From Lacticaseibacillus brantae DSM 23927 (GTDB lineage: Bacteria; Bacillota; Bacilli; Lactobacillales; Lactobacillaceae), in contig NZ_AYZQ01000002.1 of assembly GCF_001436115.1 (NCBI RefSeq), positions 62,001 to 126,000 of the forward strand: a stretch of DNA of 64,000 bases, in the 5' to 3' direction. The translations under genes were made by a program, and so were the position numbers. Below, piece by piece: positions 31,667-40,196 of this stretch (positions within the stretch are counted from its first letter, which is position 1; the number at the start of each line of letters is the position of its first letter). The notes under the pieces were generated by a model. The model was not told where the DNA came from, ran no database searches, and was given only the letters and a program-made list of their open reading frames with translations.

Positions 31667-34006
31667 TTACCGCCAGTTAATTCGAGCCAAGACTCGCTTA
31701 CCCAAGAATTCTTGTAGCAAGAAGTAGACCGGCAGCGTTGAGATGAGTAATGGCACGTAGAAAATCATTAGATACCATGACCACAGACTCACCAGAGAGA
31801 AGACGCCATTAATGACGAAGAAGACAATAAACAAGGCAACGAGGACTAAACTTAGCATGAAGATCTTATTGCGGTTAAAGGGCTGAGAGACGAACAGTAA
31901 GACGTTGAACGAGACAGCCGCAATCAATAAGACAACCAGGGTTGATGTGGTTTCAAATGGCATGTGAAGCCAGGCTTGCAGCCAAGTGAGAACCAGCGTG
32001 TAGATGACCACGGCGATGGCAGCAGGTGCCGCCACCGTCATGACCTTCTGCATGAATTGCCCAGTGACTCGCCGGAAGTTAGGTTCTAGCGTTAAGAAGA
32101 ATGAAGGGACGGCGACCGCGATAGCTGAAACTGGGGTCAAATTAATCGGGACGATTGGGAAGTCAGAGGCCATAAATAAGAAGATGATGGCCAACATGAC
32201 AGAATACATGGTTTTGACCAGATACATTGCTGAGACGCGTTCAATATTGTTGATTACTCGGCGACCTTCGTTCAAAACACCAGTCATGGCATCGAAGTTG
32301 GAATCGAGCAAGACGAAATCAGCAATTGAGCTGGCTGCTTCAGCACCGCTGGCCATAGCAATCCCACAATCGCTTTGCCGCAGGGCTAAGACATCGTTGA
32401 CCCCATCACCTGTCATGGCGACGGTGTGATCGAGATCTTGATAGGCACTAATCAGTGATTTCTTCTGATCGGGCGTCACCCGCCCGAAAACGTTATACTG
32501 CTTGACCAAATCATGGAAGTCAGTGGCGTCAGTGACGGTACTCATATCAAAGTAAGCATCTGCACCGGTCAAATGGGCTTGCTTGGCGATATTCGCAACC
32601 GTGACCGGGTTGTCGCCAGAGATGACCTTCAGTTGGACCCCTTGACGCTCAAAGAAGCTGAAGGTGTCAATCGCGTTATGCCGAATTTCATCCGTAATAA
32701 AAATCAATCCGATGAAAGTGGGATTGGTTAGGGGTTGCTGCAGTGCCCCACTGACTTGGGCGACGGCAATGACTCGAATACCAGTTTCAGCGGCCTGTTT
32801 AATTTCTTGCTGAATAGGCGCTGGTAACGGCTTTGCAAAAATGAATTCAGGGGCACCAACGACATAGCTTTGATTGTCAGCAATCGTGACCCCCGACCAT
32901 TTCCGGGCCGAACTAAACGGCATCGTTGCAATTGGTTGTTGTTGACTTGGTTGGGTGTAGGCACCCTTAATGGCGAGGGCAGTCTCGTTGTCATCGTTCA
33001 ATCCATAGATAACGGTGGCAGCTGCCTGCGTGAGATCAGCTTCACTGACGCCATCAGCGGGCAGTGCGCGGGAAACTTTGAGTTTGCCAGAAGTAATTGT
33101 CCCGGTTTTGTCGAGTGCAATGACATCAACTCGTGCCAAGGCTTCGATTGCCGGTAGCGCCCGGACCAAGACGCGCCGGGCGGCCAAATTACGGGCAGAG
33201 ACCGCCAACGCCACATTGGTTAAGAGGACTAAGCCTTCAGGAATCATGCCAATCATCGCAGCGCTGGTCGTCAAAATCGCCCGGTTATAAACACCTCGTC
33301 GCCACATTGATACTGCAAACAGTGCAATACCAAGTGGAATCAAGACATAAGTCAGCACACGGATAATGCGATTAATGGTGGCCAGGAGTTGACTAGAATT
33401 TGTTTTTTCAGCCTTGGCTTCTAAAGCTAATTTAGAAGTAAAGGTATTTTCCCCAACAGCGGTGGCCTGCATGGTGACCTGGCCAGCGAGGATGAAGCTC
33501 CCAGAGAGCAGTTGATCGCCGACTTGCTTGGTAATGGGGCGAGCTTCACCCGTGAGTGGACTTTCATCGACCTCGACGCCGTTGGTAGCTCGAACGCTGC
33601 CATCGACCGGAATTTGATCGCCGCGTTTGAGCAAAATGAGGTCGCCCAACACGATTGATTCCTGATCGATACTTGTCTCCTGCCCATTTCGTAAGACAGT
33701 GGTCTTGGCGGCCGCAATCAAACTTAAATGATCAATGCGGCGTTTGGCCCGAATTTCTTGAAAAGTCCCAATGGCAGTGTTGACAACTGCAACGCCCAGG
33801 AACAACAGATTCTTGTAACTACCAGTGGTCACAATGAGCGCGCCAAGAGCCAGGTTCACAAAGTTGAACAGAGTGAACGTGTTCTGTTGAATGATTTGGC
33901 TGATTGAGCGTGTCAGCGGGGCTAATGGCAGGTTGTGTTGACCAGCATCTAGTCGTTGCTGAACCGCCTTGTCATCTAAGCCGGTTTGTAAGTTTGTTTC
34001 GTCCAA
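31667..34006 (-). CDS. Cation-transporting P-type ATPase (CtpE-like)
   Basis: A 779-residue P-type ATPase: actuator motif LTGEA near residue 150, phosphorylation motif DKTGT near 298, hinge TGDGVND near 531, with about ten helices. The order and the run PEGLVLLTNVALAVSARNLA before DKTGT fit the CtpE-like branch, for which Ca2+ transport has been reported in mycobacteria; Mg2+ or Ca2+ here is inference. No heavy-metal-binding N-terminal domain and no CPC motif are seen, so it is not a copper/zinc pump. The start is TTG 34006, 7 bases after AGGAGG; the ATG next to that site is out of frame. Confidence 0.88.
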   Translation of the reverse strand: MDETNLQTGLDDKAVQQRLDAGQHNLPLAPLTRSISQIIQQNTFTLFNFVNLALGALIVTTGSYKNLLFLGVAVVNTAIGTFQEIRAKRRIDHLSLIAAAKTTVLRNGQETSIDQESIVLGDLILLKRGDQIPVDGSVRATNGVEVDESPLTGEARPITKQVGDQLLSGSFILAGQVTMQATAVGENTFTSKLALEAKAEKTNSSQLLATINRIIRVLTYVLIPLGIALFAVSMWRRGVYNRAILTTSAAMIGMIPEGLVLLTNVALAVSARNLAARRVLVRALPAIEALARVDVIALDKTGTITSGKLKVSRALPADGVSEADLTQAAATVIYGLNDDNETALAIKGAYTQPSQQQPIATMPFSSARKWSGVTIADNQSYVVGAPEFIFAKPLPAPIQQEIKQAAETGIRVIAVAQVSGALQQPLTNPTFIGLIFITDEIRHNAIDTFSFFERQGVQLKVISGDNPVTVANIAKQAHLTGADAYFDMSTVTDATDFHDLVKQYNVFGRVTPDQKKSLISAYQDLDHTVAMTGDGVNDVLALRQSDCGIAMASGAEAASSIADFVLLDSNFDAMTGVLNEGRRVINNIERVSAMYLVKTMYSVMLAIIFLFMASDFPIVPINLTPVSAIAVAVPSFFLTLEPNFRRVTGQFMQKVMTVAAPAAIAVVIYTLVLTWLQAWLHMPFETTSTLVVLLIAAVSFNVLLFVSQPFNRNKIFMLSLVLVALFIVFFVINGVFSLVSLWSWYLMIFYVPLLISTLPVYFLLQEFLGKRVLARINWR

Positions 34007-34154
34007 TGGGCATCCTCCTCAAACGATGATTGATAATCTACTCTAGCACGTACAGCTATTTTGAGTGGTTAAGATTTGGTCAATTTTGGTGATGTTTCCT
34101 ATAACTATCACGTTAAGTGTAGCATCTTATATCACAATCATGACATTCAAAGCC

Positions 34155-34183
34155 TTGTACGAAGTTGACGAAACTCGCATAAT
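34155..34183 (+). promoter_or_regulatory. pepI promoter
   Basis: TTGTAC (34155-34160) and CATAAT (34178-34183), 17 bp apart, 18 bp before the start codon. Confidence 0.55.
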
Positions 34184-34201
34184 GAAGACAAAGGAAAGGC
34201 G

Positions 34202-35107
34202 ATGGTAATTGTGAAATTGAATCCACAAGGGAGCCGGTTTGTGACCTTAGACAATGGATATCATCTTTGGACCCAAACTTTAGGCGAAGGTGACATTCAA
34301 CTGATGACGGTACATGGAGGCCCAGGGGGGACGAACGAAATTTTTGAGAATTTCGCCCAAGAATTGAAACCTTTTGGGGTCAAGGTCAGTCGTTATGATC
34401 AGTTGGGCTCTTGGTATTCGGATCAACCGGATTTCTCTGACCCCCAAATTCGCGAGCAATTCTTTAATATCGCCTATTATGTCGATGAAGTCGAGGCAGT
34501 CCGCCAAGCGTTAGGCTTGGATCAGTTCTTCTTGCTCGGTCAGTCATGGGGTGGGGTGTTGGCGATTGAATATGCCCTTAAATATGGCCAGCACTTGAAG
34601 GGGCTCATCCTTTCCAGCATGATTGATAATTTGGATGAGTATATTGTAAACATCAATCGGATTCGCGAATCGATGTTTTCACCAGAAGAAGTTGCTTATA
34701 TGCAAGCCCAAGAAGCGGCCCATCATTTCGATGACGCACATTATCAAGCACTGGTTGCCCAACTGGGTGAGAACTATCTGCATCATGCCAGTGATCCCCA
34801 ACCCAAACACTTGATTTCAGTGATGGCCACACCGGTTTACAATTATTTCCAGGGCGACAACGAATTCGTCATGGTTGGTGCCCTCAAGGATTGGGACCGT
34901 CGCAAGGACATTCATCGGATTAATGTGCCGACTTATTTAACCTTTGGCGGTCACGAAACGATGCCGCTGGATGCAGCCCAGCGGATGGCTGACACTATTC
35001 CCGATGCCACTTTGCATATTACGCCCAATGCTGGGCACGGGCAGATGCTCGATAATCCCCGTGACTATTTTGAATCCTTGGGTCAATGGTTGGCGGCTCA
35101 TCGCTAA
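34202..35107 (+). CDS. pepI: Proline iminopeptidase (alpha/beta hydrolase, PepI/Pip)
   Basis: Releases N-terminal proline from peptides. 301 residues, family S33: oxyanion motif VHGGPGGTNEIFENFAQEL near the start, nucleophile elbow GQSWGG (about residue 107), and the catalytic His in NAGHGQMLDNP near the end. AAAGGAAAGG precedes ATG 34202. PepI is characteristic of lactobacilli and works with PepF and other peptidases in casein or peptide use. Other S33 aminopeptidases share these motifs, so proline specificity is likely rather than proven. Confidence 0.92.
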   Translation: MVIVKLNPQGSRFVTLDNGYHLWTQTLGEGDIQLMTVHGGPGGTNEIFENFAQELKPFGVKVSRYDQLGSWYSDQPDFSDPQIREQFFNIAYYVDEVEAVRQALGLDQFFLLGQSWGGVLAIEYALKYGQHLKGLILSSMIDNLDEYIVNINRIRESMFSPEEVAYMQAQEAAHHFDDAHYQALVAQLGENYLHHASDPQPKHLISVMATPVYNYFQGDNEFVMVGALKDWDRRKDIHRINVPTYLTFGGHETMPLDAAQRMADTIPDATLHITPNAGHGQMLDNPRDYFESLGQWLAAHR

Positions 35108-35189
35108 TTCGCTAGACTAAAGGCCCCAAAGACGTTATTTCCCGGGAAATAGCGTATGATGGAGGTAATTGATGAAGGAGGAATGTACG

Positions 35190-35465
35190 ATGCTTAAGCA
35201 GGAAAAAATGATTCGAGATGCCAAAGAGGCAGCGATTGGTTCATGGAATGCGTTTGATTCCGCACTAGAAAAGGAACCAGCCTTGATTATTCCACTCGCG
35301 CTCATTCACCTGGTTCCCATTGCGATGGTGATTCACGGCGCCGTGAAAGTTGCTGTTGGTCACCAACACTTGAAGATTGAACGCGAGAAGACCAAGCAGG
35401 TCATGCTGCAAAGCGGCATTCCTCTGCGGCATGGTCGCCACCCTAAGTTTAAAATCAAAGCCTAA
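35190..35465 (+). CDS. Small hypothetical protein with one hydrophobic helix, 91 aa
   Basis: A basic protein with a hydrophobic stretch in the middle (ALIIPLALIHLVPIAMVIHGAV) and a Lys/Arg/His-rich C-terminus (RHGRHPKFKIKA). AAGGAGG lies 9 bases before ATG 35190; the in-frame ATG at 35169 has nothing similar. No family recognised. It is single, ended by a strong terminator shared with the tetR gene. Confidence 0.7.
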   Translation: MLKQEKMIRDAKEAAIGSWNAFDSALEKEPALIIPLALIHLVPIAMVIHGAVKVAVGHQHLKIEREKTKQVMLQSGIPLRHGRHPKFKIKA

Positions 35466-35476
35466 ACGTTAAGCTT

Positions 35477-35518
35477 AAAAACAGCAGTGACCGTCTGATA
35501 TGGTCACTGCTGTTTTTT
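35477..35518. terminator. Bidirectional terminator
   Basis: AAAAACAGCAGTGACC/GGTCACTGCTGTTTTT stem between the 91-aa gene and the converging tetR gene. Confidence 0.9.
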
Positions 35519-35523
35519 GTTGG

Positions 35524-36120
35524 TTAGTTTTTTAACATGCCATGAAAAAAGATTTCACTTAAACCTGATGAAAGCTCGACCGGTTGCTGATACTCTTCTC
35601 CAGCGGGTCGGCTTTGAATGTAGTTGATGAGCATCGTCGTAAATGCCATGATGGCCGCATCACTGACTTCCGGCCGAATTTGACCCTCTGCCCGACCGAG
35701 TTTGAGAAACTTCTGCCAGAAGTCATCGCGGCCATCATTGTAGGCAGTCACACTGTCAAAATTGCCGTGTTTTCCTTGGTAGTCATCAACCAAAAATGCA
35801 ACAAAATCGGGATGAAGCTGGCGAGCCGTCTGACTTTCGCGACGAATCATTTCGCGGGCCTTCTCTTCAAAGCTCAAAGTTGGATCATCCAGCAGCTGTT
35901 CATATTCTTCATAACCATCGACAGTCTCCTTGACGACAACCTCATGAGCGAGATTGAGTTTGGTGCCAAAATAATTAAAGATGGTGACCTGCGAAACACC
36001 GGCCGCCTTGGCAATATCGGTCACTTTCACCGCTTTAACGCCTTCTTGGCGGAACAGGCGATCGGCCACGTCCAAAATATGTGCGCGTTTTTGCGCCTTA
36101 CGTTGTGCTTGCGTTGCCAC
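35524..36120 (-). CDS. TetR family repressor of the divergent ABC exporter
   Basis: A 198-residue TetR regulator: HTH in residues about 10-55 (ILDVADRLFRQEGVKAVKVTDIAKAAGVSQVTIFNYF, quoted in parts: AAGVSQVTIFNYFGTK is the recognition helix), followed by an all-helical ligand domain. GGGGAG lies 8 bases before the GTG at 36120, which gives VATQAQRKAQKRAHILDVA; the frame is open to 36177 but upstream residues do not match the family. It is divergent from an ABC exporter with a perfect 13-bp-arm inverted repeat between them. Confidence 0.9.
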   Translation of the reverse strand: MATQAQRKAQKRAHILDVADRLFRQEGVKAVKVTDIAKAAGVSQVTIFNYFGTKLNLAHEVVVKETVDGYEEYEQLLDDPTLSFEEKAREMIRRESQTARQLHPDFVAFLVDDYQGKHGNFDSVTAYNDGRDDFWQKFLKLGRAEGQIRPEVSDAAIMAFTTMLINYIQSRPAGEEYQQPVELSSGLSEIFFHGMLKN

Positions 36121-36200
36121 AAGATCACTCCCCAAAATGAAATGTACTTTGCGATAAATATAGTTCAACGAATCCACTATTGCCAGAATTCATGCTAGAA

Positions 36201-36265
36201 AGTTTTGAACTCAAATATTTTATGAGTTCAAAACTATTGACAGGGTTAATGGCCGTGCCTATGAT
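36201..36265 (+). promoter_or_regulatory. TetR operator and exporter promoter
   Basis: AGTTTTGAACTCA and TGAGTTCAAAACT (36201-36213 and 36223-36235) form a perfect inverted repeat with 9 bp between. TTGACA (36237-36242) and TATGAT (36260-36265), 17 bp apart, follow one base later. The operator is placed to block both divergent promoters. Confidence 0.85.
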
Positions 36266-36295
36266 TGGGACAATTCTTTCAGGAGGCAGTTTAAA

Positions 36296-37198
36296 ATGGC
36301 AAATGTCATGGAAGTATCAGGACTGACCAAAAATTTTGGCCAATTTCACGCCCTTAAAGGGATCAGCTTTGAGGTTCAACCTGGAGAGGTCTTTGGTTAC
36401 ATTGGCCCCAACGGTGCTGGTAAGTCGACGACAATTCGGACCTTACTGGGCATTTTAAAGCCAACGGCTGGTACGGCCCAAATTTTTGGCCAAGATGCTT
36501 GGCGCGATGCGGTTGCTATTCATCGGCGCTTGGCTTACGTGCCCGGCGATGTTTATTTGTGGCCAAATTTGACCGGTGGCGAAATGATTGATTTGTTGCT
36601 CAAATTGGGTGGTCAGAAACATTCGGCCGAAACAGATGAACTCATTGAACGCTTTGAACTCGACCCTTCAAAGAAATCGCGCACGTATTCAAAGGGTAAT
36701 CGGCAAAAAGTGGCCTTGATTGCTGCGTTTTCGAGCCAGCCAGAGTTACTGATTCTGGATGAGCCGACCAGTGGCCTGGATCCACTCAATGAGGCCACCT
36801 TCCAGGCAGTGTTGGGGGAATTCAAAGCCAATGGGGGAAGTACGCTCCTTTCCAGTCACATTTTGTCAGAAGTGGAGCGGCTAGCAGATCGGATTGCGAT
36901 TCTGCGGGATGGTCAAATCATCGAGACGGGCACGCTCGCTGAGATGCGGCATTTGACTGCGACCACGGTCACCGTCAAAACCATCCAACCCCTGCCAGAT
37001 TTATCCAAAGTGGCTGGGGTCACTGGGTTGCAAGCAAGCGGCCACCACGCCGCTTTTCAGGTCAGTGGGGATGCATTGGCACAAGTCACCGCGTTACTGG
37101 CTCAGGCGCAACCGGAGAGCCTGACCGCTGAACCACCAACGTTAGAAGATTTGTTTTTGCATTATTACCGAGAAAAGCCGGTGAATGCCCATGATTGA
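36296..37198 (+). CDS. ABC exporter ATP-binding subunit
   Basis: A 300-residue ATPase of the drug/polyketide exporter class: Walker A GPNGAGKST (about residue 40), a YSKGNRQK signature (in place of LSGGQ, as often seen in this family), Walker B LLILDEPTSGLDP, and an added C-terminal domain after residue 220. AGGAGG is 9 bases before ATG 36296. It is the first gene of a two-gene operon under the TetR operator; the permease overlaps its 3' end. Confidence 0.92.
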   Translation: MANVMEVSGLTKNFGQFHALKGISFEVQPGEVFGYIGPNGAGKSTTIRTLLGILKPTAGTAQIFGQDAWRDAVAIHRRLAYVPGDVYLWPNLTGGEMIDLLLKLGGQKHSAETDELIERFELDPSKKSRTYSKGNRQKVALIAAFSSQPELLILDEPTSGLDPLNEATFQAVLGEFKANGGSTLLSSHILSEVERLADRIAILRDGQIIETGTLAEMRHLTATTVTVKTIQPLPDLSKVAGVTGLQASGHHAAFQVSGDALAQVTALLAQAQPESLTAEPPTLEDLFLHYYREKPVNAHD

Positions 37199-38783
37199 TT
37201 GGACTTTGTTTAAGTTGCTTCTCAAAAAAGATTGGGTGAAGTTCGTCAGTTTCTTGGTCGGTATTGTCACCATGACTGTCGGTGTGGGGGCATATTTCCC
37301 TACGCTGTACCACACGCAGGCGGCCCGGGATGCGATGGCTGTGGTGTTGCAGTCACCTGCTATGACGGCACTGTTTGGCCCGTCAAAATTGGCTCGGCCG
37401 TACACGACGGCCGGACTTTTTGGCTATGAGATGCTCATTTGGGTCATCTTAGTGGCAGTGGTTGCGAACCTGAGCATCAGTGTTGCCAATAGCCGCGGGG
37501 ATGAGGAGCGGGGCATTGTTGAGCTATTGTTGGCTCGGGCCATGTCTCGATTTCAATGGTTAAATACTTTGACGGCGGAATTACTGCTGTTTAATGGCAT
37601 CTTGACCGCCCTGAATGGTTTTGGCTTAATGCTGATTGGCATGCCCGGCCATACAATCGGTGGGGACTGGTTGTTTGCTGGTTTAGTGGGGCTGACTGGC
37701 TTGATGTTTGGCCTCATCAGTCTGGTCATGGCCCAAGTGTTTGGTACGGCCCGTAATACGACCATAGGCGCCTATCTGTTCGTGACGCTGAGTTACTTGG
37801 TGATGGTTCTTGCGACTAGTCTACAGGCCCCTAACTGGACCTGGGCAGCGATTGTTGCCTGGGGAACCGAGTTTGGCGTCTATAGTACCAATCAACGGGG
37901 CCCTGTAGCACTTCTGGTGCTTGGCGTGCTGGGCTTTTATGCGCTGGCTGCTTCCTTACTAGCACGGCGCGACTTGGATGCCGGCTTACTGCCCGATCGT
38001 CCAGGCGCCAAGCGGGCCAACTGGACCTTGAAAGGCCCTCTGACATTGCTCGTGCGGACTCAGGGTCTGACCGGCGTCGTGTGGCTCGTGATGATTTTCG
38101 TCTTTGGGTATGCCTATGGCTCAGCCTTTAATCTGATGGATAATCTGGCACAGACCAACCAGGTCGTCAGCAATGTGATTGCGGGTAATGGTGGCCACAC
38201 CGTGGTGATGAACTTCCTCGTTATTTTGACTATGCTCTTTGGCATCTTGAGTGCAGTCCCCGGCATCATGGTCATGAATCATTTGTTTTCCGATGAGAAA
38301 AAGGGATACCTCGAAAGTTTGCATGCCAAACCCGTTGGTCGCTTACGCTTATTCAGCGGCTATGCGGCTTTTGGTTGGGTGCTCAGTGTGGCGGTGTTAG
38401 CTGCCGGCTTGCTGGGAATGTATGTCGGCGGGTTGGTTAATATGACCCATCCATTGGCATTATCAGTCTTTGGCCGGGCATTTTTGGGCATGGTCGCACC
38501 AATGACTGTGATGGTCTTGGGCCAAGGCCTCATCATCGGGGCCCTACCAAAACTCCGTAACCTGATTTGGCTCTTGGCGTACTTGGCCTTTTTCGATGGC
38601 TACTTTGGTCATCTATTGAAACTGCCAACGTGGCTGGGCAAATTGACTCCCTATGGCTGGATGCCAAAAGTTCCCGTGGCGGCCGTCGATTGGACGACTT
38701 CCTTGTGGTTGTTGAGCTTAGCCGTAATCTTGATTCTCTTTGGTATGAGCTGGTATCGCCGGCGTGATTTGGAAATTGGCTGA
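37185..38783 (+). CDS. ABC exporter permease, TnrB/YhaQ-like (COG3559-type)
   Basis: A 532-residue double-length permease with about 12 helices in two halves, of the kind called exporter of polyketide antibiotics. The first half starts FKLLLKKDWVKFVSFLVGIV and the second repeats at residue about 290. The start may be ATG 37185 or ATG 37191; both overlap the ATPase gene (14 or 8 bp), so the two are translationally coupled. TetR-ATPase-TnrB-type permease modules are common in lactobacilli; the substrate is not known. Confidence 0.85.
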   Translation: MPMIDWTLFKLLLKKDWVKFVSFLVGIVTMTVGVGAYFPTLYHTQAARDAMAVVLQSPAMTALFGPSKLARPYTTAGLFGYEMLIWVILVAVVANLSISVANSRGDEERGIVELLLARAMSRFQWLNTLTAELLLFNGILTALNGFGLMLIGMPGHTIGGDWLFAGLVGLTGLMFGLISLVMAQVFGTARNTTIGAYLFVTLSYLVMVLATSLQAPNWTWAAIVAWGTEFGVYSTNQRGPVALLVLGVLGFYALAASLLARRDLDAGLLPDRPGAKRANWTLKGPLTLLVRTQGLTGVVWLVMIFVFGYAYGSAFNLMDNLAQTNQVVSNVIAGNGGHTVVMNFLVILTMLFGILSAVPGIMVMNHLFSDEKKGYLESLHAKPVGRLRLFSGYAAFGWVLSVAVLAAGLLGMYVGGLVNMTHPLALSVFGRAFLGMVAPMTVMVLGQGLIIGALPKLRNLIWLLAYLAFFDGYFGHLLKLPTWLGKLTPYGWMPKVPVAAVDWTTSLWLLSLAVILILFGMSWYRRRDLEIG

Positions 38784-38820
38784 TCATGGTTGACCATGAG
38801 ACAACTTTTAGATGGTCATT

Positions 38821-38849
38821 AAGAACCTGTCATTGCAGGTTCTTTTTTT
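38821..38849 (+). terminator. Terminator of the ABC exporter operon
   Basis: AAGAACCTG-N6-CAGGTTCTT followed by five more T residues. Confidence 0.85.
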
Positions 38850-38868
38850 GTGCCGGCTGGGAGCCGAC

Positions 38869-38897
38869 TTGTCAGGCCTGACAGAATGCGGGACAAT
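38869..38897 (+). promoter_or_regulatory. Promoter with 14-bp perfect palindrome before the Bcr/CflA operon
   Basis: TTGTCA (38869-38874) and GACAAT (38892-38897) are 17 bp apart. The palindrome TGTCAGGCCTGACA (38870-38883) covers the -35 box and part of the spacer and looks like an operator. Confidence 0.65.
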
Positions 38898-38929
38898 AAA
38901 CACACGATTAAATTTTGGGAGGAGATAGT

Positions 38930-39022
38930 ATGCCTGCAATCGATCTCTATCATATCCAATGGGTCAAAACCCCACGCGATCGCAAGCGGCTAGGGTTTGA
39001 GGTGGAGGATGCCAATGCCTAA
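38930..39022 (+). CDS. Short upstream ORF, 30 aa, before the Bcr/CflA gene
   Basis: A complete frame of 30 codons beginning MPAIDLYHIQWVK and ending VEDANA, with a strong GGGAGGAG ribosome site 5-6 bases before ATG 38930. It is hydrophilic, with a basic middle (TPRDRKRLG). Its stop lies 8 bp inside the following MFS gene, whose ribosome site lies within this ORF. It could be a leader that couples translation to the exporter, or a small protein in its own right. No family known to me. Confidence 0.6.
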   Translation: MPAIDLYHIQWVKTPRDRKRLGFEVEDANA

Positions 39023-40196
39023 CGTTAAACACCGCTGGTTGTTGCTGGTTCTATTAGGCACCTTGTCAGCCTTTGGCCCATTATCCATGGACTTATATCT
39101 GCCTGGCTTGCCTGAATTACAGCAGCAATTACACACGACGCCAGCTTTAGCACAACTGACCATCACGGCCAGCCTCATTGGGTTAGCCGTTGGTCAACTG
39201 CTCATGGGGCCGTTGTCAGATTACCTTGGTCGCAAAAAGCCGCTCTATGCTGGTCTGGTTATTTTTATGGTCACTTCATTCTTAGCTGCAATCACGGATA
39301 ACATCTGGTGGCTGATTATTTTACGGGTGTTACAAGGTGTGGGCGGCTCTGCGGGACAAGTCTTATCGCGATCAATTGCCAGAGACTTATTCAATGGTCA
39401 CCAGCTGACACGTTTCTTAGCGATTCTGATGGCGATTAATGGGATTTTTCCGATTATTTCACCTGTCATCGGGAGTGGTATTCTGGTCTTCACGAGTTGG
39501 CGCGGGATTTTTATTTTACTGGCGGTTATCGGGCTCATTCTGATAGGGCTGACCATGACGACATTACCAGAAACCTTACCAGTTGATCGGCGAACGAATC
39601 ACATCAGTCGCGCCTTCATCGAAATGGGGCAACTCGTTGGCAACCGGGCGTTTATGACCTATGTCTTAGCGCAAGGCTTTGTTTATGGCGCTTTGTTTAG
39701 TTATATATCGGGGTCGACATTCGTTTATCAGGATTATTACGGCCTGAGCGCGGGGGTCTTCAGCTTATTCTATGCCTTCAATGGTTTGGGGATTGTCACG
39801 GTTACCAAACTAACAGGGAATCTCACCGGCCGATTCTCAGAACAGAAGTTGCTCAAAATTTCTGTGCTGCTGGGGACGGTTGCAGCGATTGTCTTGCTCA
39901 TCAATGCCATGACGATTAATGCATTTGCCATCATGGTGGCAGGCCTGTTAGTCGTTGTTTCACTGGTCGGGATGGTCAATACGACGGCGACTAGTCTAGG
40001 CATGCAATTGTCTGGCGAACACGCGGGCGGAGCGTCTGCGTTATTGGGCCTGGGAATGAACGCTATTGGTGGCTTGATGTCGCCGCTTGTCGGTGCGTTT
40101 GGTACCAATAGCGTGACCCCGATGGCGAGCCTGATTCTTGCCAGTGAAGTACTAGCGGTTATCGTTTTGTTCACATTTAAAGGAGAACAATCATGA
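39015..40196 (+). CDS. Bcr/CflA family drug efflux MFS transporter
   Basis: A 393-residue, 12-helix DHA1 exporter. The N-terminal LSAFGPLSMDLYLPGLPEL is the Bcr/CflA signature, followed by the loop motif LSDYLGRKKPLY and motif C-like PVIGSGILV. GGAGG (39004-39008) lies 6 bases before ATG 39015; the adjacent ATG at 39009 and TTG at 38997 are rejected. Bcr-type pumps export bicyclomycin, chloramphenicol-like drugs or amino-acid metabolites. Its stop overlaps the next gene by 4 bases (ATGA). Confidence 0.92.
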   Translation: MPNVKHRWLLLVLLGTLSAFGPLSMDLYLPGLPELQQQLHTTPALAQLTITASLIGLAVGQLLMGPLSDYLGRKKPLYAGLVIFMVTSFLAAITDNIWWLIILRVLQGVGGSAGQVLSRSIARDLFNGHQLTRFLAILMAINGIFPIISPVIGSGILVFTSWRGIFILLAVIGLILIGLTMTTLPETLPVDRRTNHISRAFIEMGQLVGNRAFMTYVLAQGFVYGALFSYISGSTFVYQDYYGLSAGVFSLFYAFNGLGIVTVTKLTGNLTGRFSEQKLLKISVLLGTVAAIVLLINAMTINAFAIMVAGLLVVVSLVGMVNTTATSLGMQLSGEHAGGASALLGLGMNAIGGLMSPLVGAFGTNSVTPMASLILASEVLAVIVLFTFKGEQS

